Shown here piece by piece: positions 59,433 through 64,000 of a DNA stretch of 64,000 nucleotides. The stretch comes from Casuarina equisetifolia (taxonomy: Eukaryota > Streptophyta > Magnoliopsida > Fagales > Casuarinaceae): contig CM052354.1 in assembly GCA_028551475.1 (NCBI GenBank), forward strand, positions 22,281,258 through 22,345,257. Reading direction: 5' to 3'. A model generated the notes under the pieces. The model was not told where the DNA came from. It was given only the letters and a program-made list of their open reading frames with translations, and ran no database searches. Position numbers and translations under genes: made by a program. Position 1 is the first letter of the stretch. The number at the start of each line of letters is the position of its first letter.

Positions 59433-60620
59433 CTAAATCACATAGTCAGACCACTCATTTATATGTGAAGTATGGTCCATGGTAAAACTAGGAATTTTAT
59501 CAAGCTTAATTGGATTGTCCTTCCCACCAACCAACCTAGCTGGGTTCCCAACCGCCGTTGTCCTGGGAGGAACATCCTTAAGCACAACCGAACCAGCCCC
59601 AATCTTAGCCCCATCCCCGATCCTAATATTCCCCAAAATACAAGTCCCTGCCCCTATCAAAACTCCATTACCAATCTTTGGGTGCCTGTCCCCACACATC
59701 TTCCCCGTCCCTCCCAAAGTCACACCATGTAAGATTGAGACATTGTTCCCTATCACGGCCGTCTCTCCCACAACCACACCGGTGGCATGATCGAGCAAAA
59801 TCCCACGTCCGATTTTGGCTCCCGGATGGATATCTACAGCAAAAACCTCAGACACCCTGTTCTGAAGCAAAAAAGCCAACACCCTCCGGCCTTGTGACCA
59901 CAGCTTATGCGCCACCCGATGTGCCTGGCACGCAAGAAAGCCTTTGAAATTTAAGAAGCAATGCACGTAGCTGATACAGGCAGGGTCCCTCTGCTTCACG
60001 GCTCTTAGATCGTCCTTCACGGCACTCATGATTTCCTGGTCCCCTACAAGCACCCCCACGAAAACATCGAACAGGGTACTACTAGGAAGACTAGAATTGC
60101 TCAGCTTAATCGAAAGATGATTGGCCAACGCGTTCTCCAATGAACTATGCGACAAGATCGAGTTGTAATAGTAAGTAGACAAAATGGGTTCCTCCTCCAC
60201 ATCAATCCGAGCTTCGTCTTGCATTTTCAGCCAAAAATCAACCTCGCCGTCTTCGTCTTCGCGTTGGTCAACCTCATCTATGTTCCTACTCGTGTGTATG
60301 GTTTTCCAGCGATCCGGGCAAATGGGTACGCAGGAAACACCATCCGGGACAGCGGGACGGCAGAATTTCTCGTAATTGCTTTTGGTGTCGTCGATCTGAG
60401 ACCTTTTTGGATCGAGGGAAAGAGGGTGGGGTTCAGTTCTAGAGGTTCTCGAAGCTCCAAGACATGCGGCCATCGTATACTTCGGATAATTGGCAGGCGA
60501 GGAAATCGGAAGTGAAGTGCGGCAAGAAAACTCGGCTAAGGCAACACCTGGGGCTGAAAGCACACAGATTTCGTTATATAACGACTGCGACATGCGGCGC
60601 CCCAGAGCCAAAACCTTCAT
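59433..60620 (-). CDS. SAT: Serine O-acetyltransferase, SERAT2-type, organelle-targeted (SAT3)
   Basis: Intronless, 395 aa, ATG at 60620; further in-frame ATGs at 60593 and 60473 (MAACLGAS, the conserved core start). It acetylates serine to O-acetylserine, which O-acetylserine(thiol)lyase turns into cysteine. Residues 1-49 are Ser-, Arg- and Leu-rich with few acids and fit a plastid or mitochondrial presequence. Seen: SATase N-terminal domain (about 127-250), Asp212 of R-D-P-A, hexapeptide beta-helix (about 263-360), Asp277-His278 in L-D-H-A-T, G-D-R-H-P (310-314) and C-terminal EWSDYVI ending in the Ile needed for the cysteine synthase complex. All conserved positions are intact, so this is the most likely functional copy. 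Two start codons could give organellar and cytosolic forms; this is an inference. Confidence 0.92.
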   Translation of the reverse strand: MKVLALGRRMSQSLYNEICVLSAPGVALAEFSCRTSLPISSPANYPKYTMAACLGASRTSRTEPHPLSLDPKRSQIDDTKSNYEKFCRPAVPDGVSCVPICPDRWKTIHTSRNIDEVDQREDEDGEVDFWLKMQDEARIDVEEEPILSTYYYNSILSHSSLENALANHLSIKLSNSSLPSSTLFDVFVGVLVGDQEIMSAVKDDLRAVKQRDPACISYVHCFLNFKGFLACQAHRVAHKLWSQGRRVLAFLLQNRVSEVFAVDIHPGAKIGRGILLDHATGVVVGETAVIGNNVSILHGVTLGGTGKMCGDRHPKIGNGVLIGAGTCILGNIRIGDGAKIGAGSVVLKDVPPRTTAVGNPARLVGGKDNPIKLDKIPSFTMDHTSHINEWSDYVI

Positions 60621-60639
60621 GGGAAACTTTCTCGGGAAA

Positions 60640-61330
60640 ATAATAAGAAAAGAAGGTGATATGGTTTATTCCGATATTCCGTTGCCCACCCCTCTCTTGC
60701 CTTCCCAGTCACAGGATTTATGGAGCTTCCTTGTTCTTTCCCCATATATCTAAAGCGCGGTGGGCCCTACACATGTATTTTTTAATATTTTGTGGCATCT
60801 TTTTCTTGTGGAATCCAATTTTTTCTACTAGTGGTGTCAAATTAATTAAAGAATAGTTCTTGAGAATATACTCACCTGTAGTTTCGGAGGAAATCTAATT
60901 TTTTTTTGGTGGAAATGAATATATTTGGTTACTAAAACTTGTCATTAAAATAAGAATATTTATAAAGGTATAAGAAAAATTTTATGTCAATGTCAAACAA
61001 TCACTATTTTTAGTATATCCCTCGTCCCAAGTAAAAAGAAATAAAAAAAATACTCAATTTATAAGTTTTATAAGTCTTCAATAAGGTAAAATCATAATAA
61101 CTTATTCAAGAAACGCTGAGATAATGCATTTGAACTTAAGTTCTTGATAAAATATTATTATAGGTCTAATTATGTCTTTAAAATTGATCTTAAAATATTA
61201 AGAATGTGAAACAATTACTATTTACTACAAATTTTAAAATGTTTACGGGCATATGATAACAAAGTAAAAGAAATTCCGGTGCCGACCAGGACAATCAAAA
61301 GAAAAAAGAAATTTTGAGAGCATGGAAAGT
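60640..61330. other. Upstream flank of SAT3
   Basis: Loosely conserved with 44520-45250 and 53216-53900. It includes the presumed promoter and 5' leader. It lacks the solo LTR found upstream of SAT2. No motif could be assigned with confidence. Confidence 0.5.
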
Positions 61331-61700
61331 TGATGCGTGTACGCCATCTCTTCCACATTTGGTGGGGATTTTGTCAACATAAGAAATCCTATTTTTAAAG
61401 AGAGAAAAAAAAAAAAAAAAAGGTTATTCGATTTTATTCTTGTCCATAGATTTGATGCCTAATGGTGACAAGGACGTCCTAATCACCTTTTCTTCAACGA
61501 AGCTTAATAATATTGTCTCGGTGATGTCATGGAACACGACCACAACCAAAAAGAACCTGTCTAAGAAGTTCCTTCCTAGTTCTTCGTATCCCTTGTGGTG
61601 ATTTAGAGCCAACCGACCCTTTTATTATTAATTGTTCCAACCAAATGTATAATCATAACCCAATTGTATCATTAAAAAACATTTACGTTGACCCTTGCAC
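61330..61700. repeat. Single copy of the 385 bp repeat (SAT unit 3)
   Basis: It carries the same ordered blocks (tggtgggg, poly-A, cttgtccatagatttgatgcctaatggtgac, agcttaataatattgtctc) as the fields in units 1 and 2, only once. Confidence 0.8.
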
Positions 61701-62690
61701 TTCAAGGGACTCTTTTCATTTTCTTAAGTCTTTTGTTCTTTTCCTTTGGCATGGTTTGGGGATAGGGATAAGCTAATGATTGTGCATGTAGTTAAATATG
61801 GTTTCTTTCATTTGTTGAGTTAGACAATAATAAAAGAGAGAGAATTATTGAAGAAGAAAAATTTTCTAACAAGTCCTAAGCATATGAAATCTTTCTTACT
61901 TTTATGTAAATGTAAAAATAATTTATTTATCTCAAACCACATGAAATATTGGGTCTTCGTTTGTTTATTATTTTATTCACATAAATTTGTAGCCATGCAT
62001 CAATCCATTACTAGGTTATATGGATGTCACAATCTTTGCCAAAGTCCAAAGTTTTTGAAAAACTTTCCTTTTGCTTCACCTTTCTGGTAAAGGAACCAGA
62101 CACTTTTTCCTCTTTTTGTTTTTTGCTTCTTTTTTCTTTTGTGATCCCCACCATTTTATAATCTTCTTAATCTAGTAGTACCATGTCCATTGAATTCTCT
62201 TAGGAACCGCTGTTTCTTTTGACTTGAAATAATGGTTGGACCAAGAAAATCATGATCTTAGACTGACTTGTCAAAGATACGTGTAATGAAAGGAGATTGA
62301 TATCATTGTGCATTTAATTCACGATCCTCCGAGATCTTTATCTAAAACCTGTTTATAAGAAAAAGTGAGATTAGTCTTTTCCAAGTAGAACAGTGACAAA
62401 TACAGAGACGACCATTGCTTTGTTCTGCACTTTTGTAATTAAATTCAGCTCAAATTTTATGGATGGAAGTTACATATGGTACCATTTCCTAATCAAAATT
62501 AAGGATGAGTGTTAAATAGCAAGTTTATTACTTAGGTTTTCTCAAGCCGTCTATTAATATTAGTCGCCATATTGAATAATGAAAAGCATAGTTAGAGAAA
62601 GAAAATTCTCTTGTGACTCTTTATTTGAGTTTTACAGGGGATGGAGGCGGCATGTAGTGGAAGCTTATGACAGGGTGGGAACACGAGGCG
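61700..62690. other. AT-rich gene-free stretch
   Basis: No repeat or gene recognised. An 80-codon + strand frame at 61848-62090 has low-complexity AT-rich codons and is not called. Confidence 0.45.
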
Positions 62691-62699
62691 GCGAAGAAA

Positions 62700-63320
62700 C
62701 AATGGCTTGTGAGAGACAAGAAAAAGGAGACATAATGTCGGTAAAACTTGTGGGCGAAGAAGAAACTACCTGGCATGCAGAATGGAGATAGCAAAACGAT
62801 GGGCAGCTCACAAAGAGCAGTCTATTGAGCCATAAGATAGTTGGGATTTCATCTTATATTGAAAGTAAAATTTTATTCTTAAGGTCTTGTACGAGTTGGT
62901 ATGTTTCTTCCCCGGTAAGTGCGTTGAGAAAAATAATATTTAGCATCAAAATAAGCTTTTTCCTTTCTAATCGATAGCTAAAGATGCCTAATGATGGGCA
63001 TCAAAGTAAGCTTTTTCCTTCCTAATCAATAGCTAATGACGGCTTGTGAGAGACAAGACAAGGAGAAATAATGTAAGTGTAACTTGTGGGCGATGAAGAA
63101 ACTACTTGGCATGCATAATGGAGATAGTAAAACGGTGGGCAGCTCACAAAGAGCAGTCTATTTAGCCGTAAGATAGTTCATATTTTGTCCCACTCTGAAA
63201 ATAAAGTTTTATTCTTGAGGCTTATATGAGTTTGTATCTTTCTTCCCTCGTAAGTGGCTTGGAGGAATAATATTAGGCATCAAAGTAAGCTTTTTCCTTC
63301 CTAATCGATAGCTAAAGAAG
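62700..63320. repeat. Direct tandem repeat of about 337 bp, two copies
   Basis: Starting at ggcttgtgagagacaagaaa (62703) and ggcttgtgagagacaagaca (about 63040), about 280 bp recur in order, including ggcatgca, gggcagctcacaaagagcag and ctttttccttcctaatcgat. The last string occurs a third time between them (about 63008). A 70-codon frame at 62579-62791 ends in the first copy; its counterpart is broken in the second. Identity unknown. Confidence 0.75.
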
Positions 63321-63324
63321 CCTT

Positions 63325-63740
63325 TTACATTAATTGAATATCACTTCCTAACGTGAAGGAAACATGTTGGAATTTTGTCTTAATCTTCTACACTGGTTGA
63401 ATATCACTTCCTAACATGGAGGAAACACGTTAGAAATTTTGTTCCATGCCAGAACTAAATTTAAATCTTAGGGCCTTATATGAGTTGATATCTTTCTTCC
63501 TTCATAAGCTTTTTTAGGAGAATACTAAATGTAAGAGTTGGAGCAAAAGTGCATTACCATTGTTCTGTTTGTTTGATTTGTTTCCCTTCATTATTGTGAG
63601 AGTTTTGAAATTTTTCATTTTTGAGTGTATGAAATCCCCAAATAGTGTAAGTGAAATTCTCCATAAGTATAGGGAAAGCTTATCTCAAATCACTAAATCT
63701 CCAATATTCATTTGTATTTATCATGTATGTATTTGCTGTT
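63325..63740. other. AT-rich stretch with a short direct repeat
   Basis: ttgaatatcacttcctaac occurs twice (about 63337 and 63400), followed by related bases (ggaaacatgtt / ggaaacacgtt). No gene seen. Confidence 0.5.
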
Positions 63741-63759
63741 AGATTTGTGTTAATGGCCT

Positions 63760-63954
63760 CAACGATATTCGTGGAACACCTTTTATTACTTCTTTTGGTA
63801 GAAACCAGCGACAACAGCGGCAGTCGCGGCTTCTCACGATTGCGCACAAACGCGACTACAGGTCGGGTCGTGGATCCGAGTCAATTAGGGCTGACGTGGC
63901 CTAGGGCTGACGTGGATGTCGGCGTGGAGGCTGACGTGGCAAAGCCTTCTAACA
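63760..63954 (-). mobile_element. Probable copia LTR fragment with ACGT-core repeats
   Basis: Read on the minus strand from 63954 it begins TGTTAGAAGGC and has three CCACGTCAG strings and a CCCTAGG within 90 bases, the same layout as the U3 start of the copia LTRs at 37663 and 42417. The far end was not found. The GC-rich composition contrasts with the AT-rich flank. It is a related, not identical, LTR. Confidence 0.5.
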
Positions 63955-64000
63955 GGTAGGATGATTCCTATGGCTTATTTTCTGATAGTTCAGGTGGATG

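Larger units (their letters stand above)
59085..64000. repeat. SAT tandem unit 3 (runs out of the window)
   Basis: Third repeat of the SAT array: 3' flank, SAT3, shared upstream flank and one copy of the 385 bp repeat. Beyond about 61700 no further similarity to units 1 and 2 was seen. Confidence 0.65.

Noticed and set aside
15075..60620. A biosynthetic gene cluster combining P450s and SATs into one pathway
   Set aside because: No other pathway genes lie between them, the two arrays have separate duplication histories, and a copia element joins them. Adjacency alone does not support a shared pathway.
1..64000. tRNA, rRNA or CRISPR arrays
   Set aside because: None was seen. tRNA-like matches are only retrotransposon primer-binding sites, and the direct repeats are tandem duplications or LTRs.

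Overview
The window looks like nuclear DNA of a flowering plant. It is AT-rich. Its genes are an A-type cytochrome P450 family with a single phase-0 intron and an intronless organelle-type serine acetyltransferase (SAT) family. Both are embedded in LTR retrotransposons of the Athila (Ty3/gypsy) and Ty1/copia types. The P450s resemble CYP71D/CYP71BE-type enzymes of woody eudicots or magnoliids, but the species cannot be fixed from the sequence.

Region 1 (about 0.25-37.7 kb) is a decaying tandem P450 cluster. In order it holds an exon-1 relic (250-1068), gene A (2108-13223, split by a 9.4 kb Athila element), intact gene B (15075-16774), an exon-2 relic C (18232-18846), pseudogene D (19304-21118), pseudogene E (22931-24689, + strand), intact gene F (26712-28476, + strand), intact gene G (33610-35653) and a shredded heme-region relic H (36940-37660). 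A and B are recent tandem copies of a unit of about 4 kb. Each unit also carries a truncated P450 piece and LTR-like debris. Only B, F and G keep complete reading frames with all P450 signatures. They probably encode ER-anchored monooxygenases of specialised metabolism, with unknown substrates.

Region 2 (37663-42773) is a full-length but dead copia element, with two LTRs, a PBS, a PPT and a broken gag-pol. It has no target-site duplication and lies exactly at the boundary between the P450 cluster and the SAT array.

Region 3 (about 42.8 kb to the end) is a threefold tandem duplication with units of about 8 kb. Each unit has one SAT gene on the minus strand (43218-44228, 51494-52696, 59433-60620), a shared upstream flank, and a variable number of about 385 bp repeats (4, 3 and 1 copies). 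Units 1 and 2 also carry old copia debris. SAT3 is the best-preserved copy. SAT1 has lost its N-terminal presequence to an in-frame stop. SAT2 has an open frame but substitutions and small deletions in conserved enzyme motifs. SAT makes O-acetylserine for cysteine synthesis, and the C-terminal tail that docks to O-acetylserine(thiol)lyase is kept in all three.

No tRNA, rRNA, CRISPR or unrecognised multi-gene system was seen. The most informative signals are evolutionary: an Athila insertion whose target duplication covers the P450 heme-ligand Cys codon, a precise-looking loss of the reverse-transcriptase core in that element, diversification of three tandem SATs, a solo LTR with a long palindrome and an empty-site paralogue, and a promoter module shared by P450 paralogues. 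All coordinates and comparisons were read by eye. Percentages and copy numbers are hand estimates.
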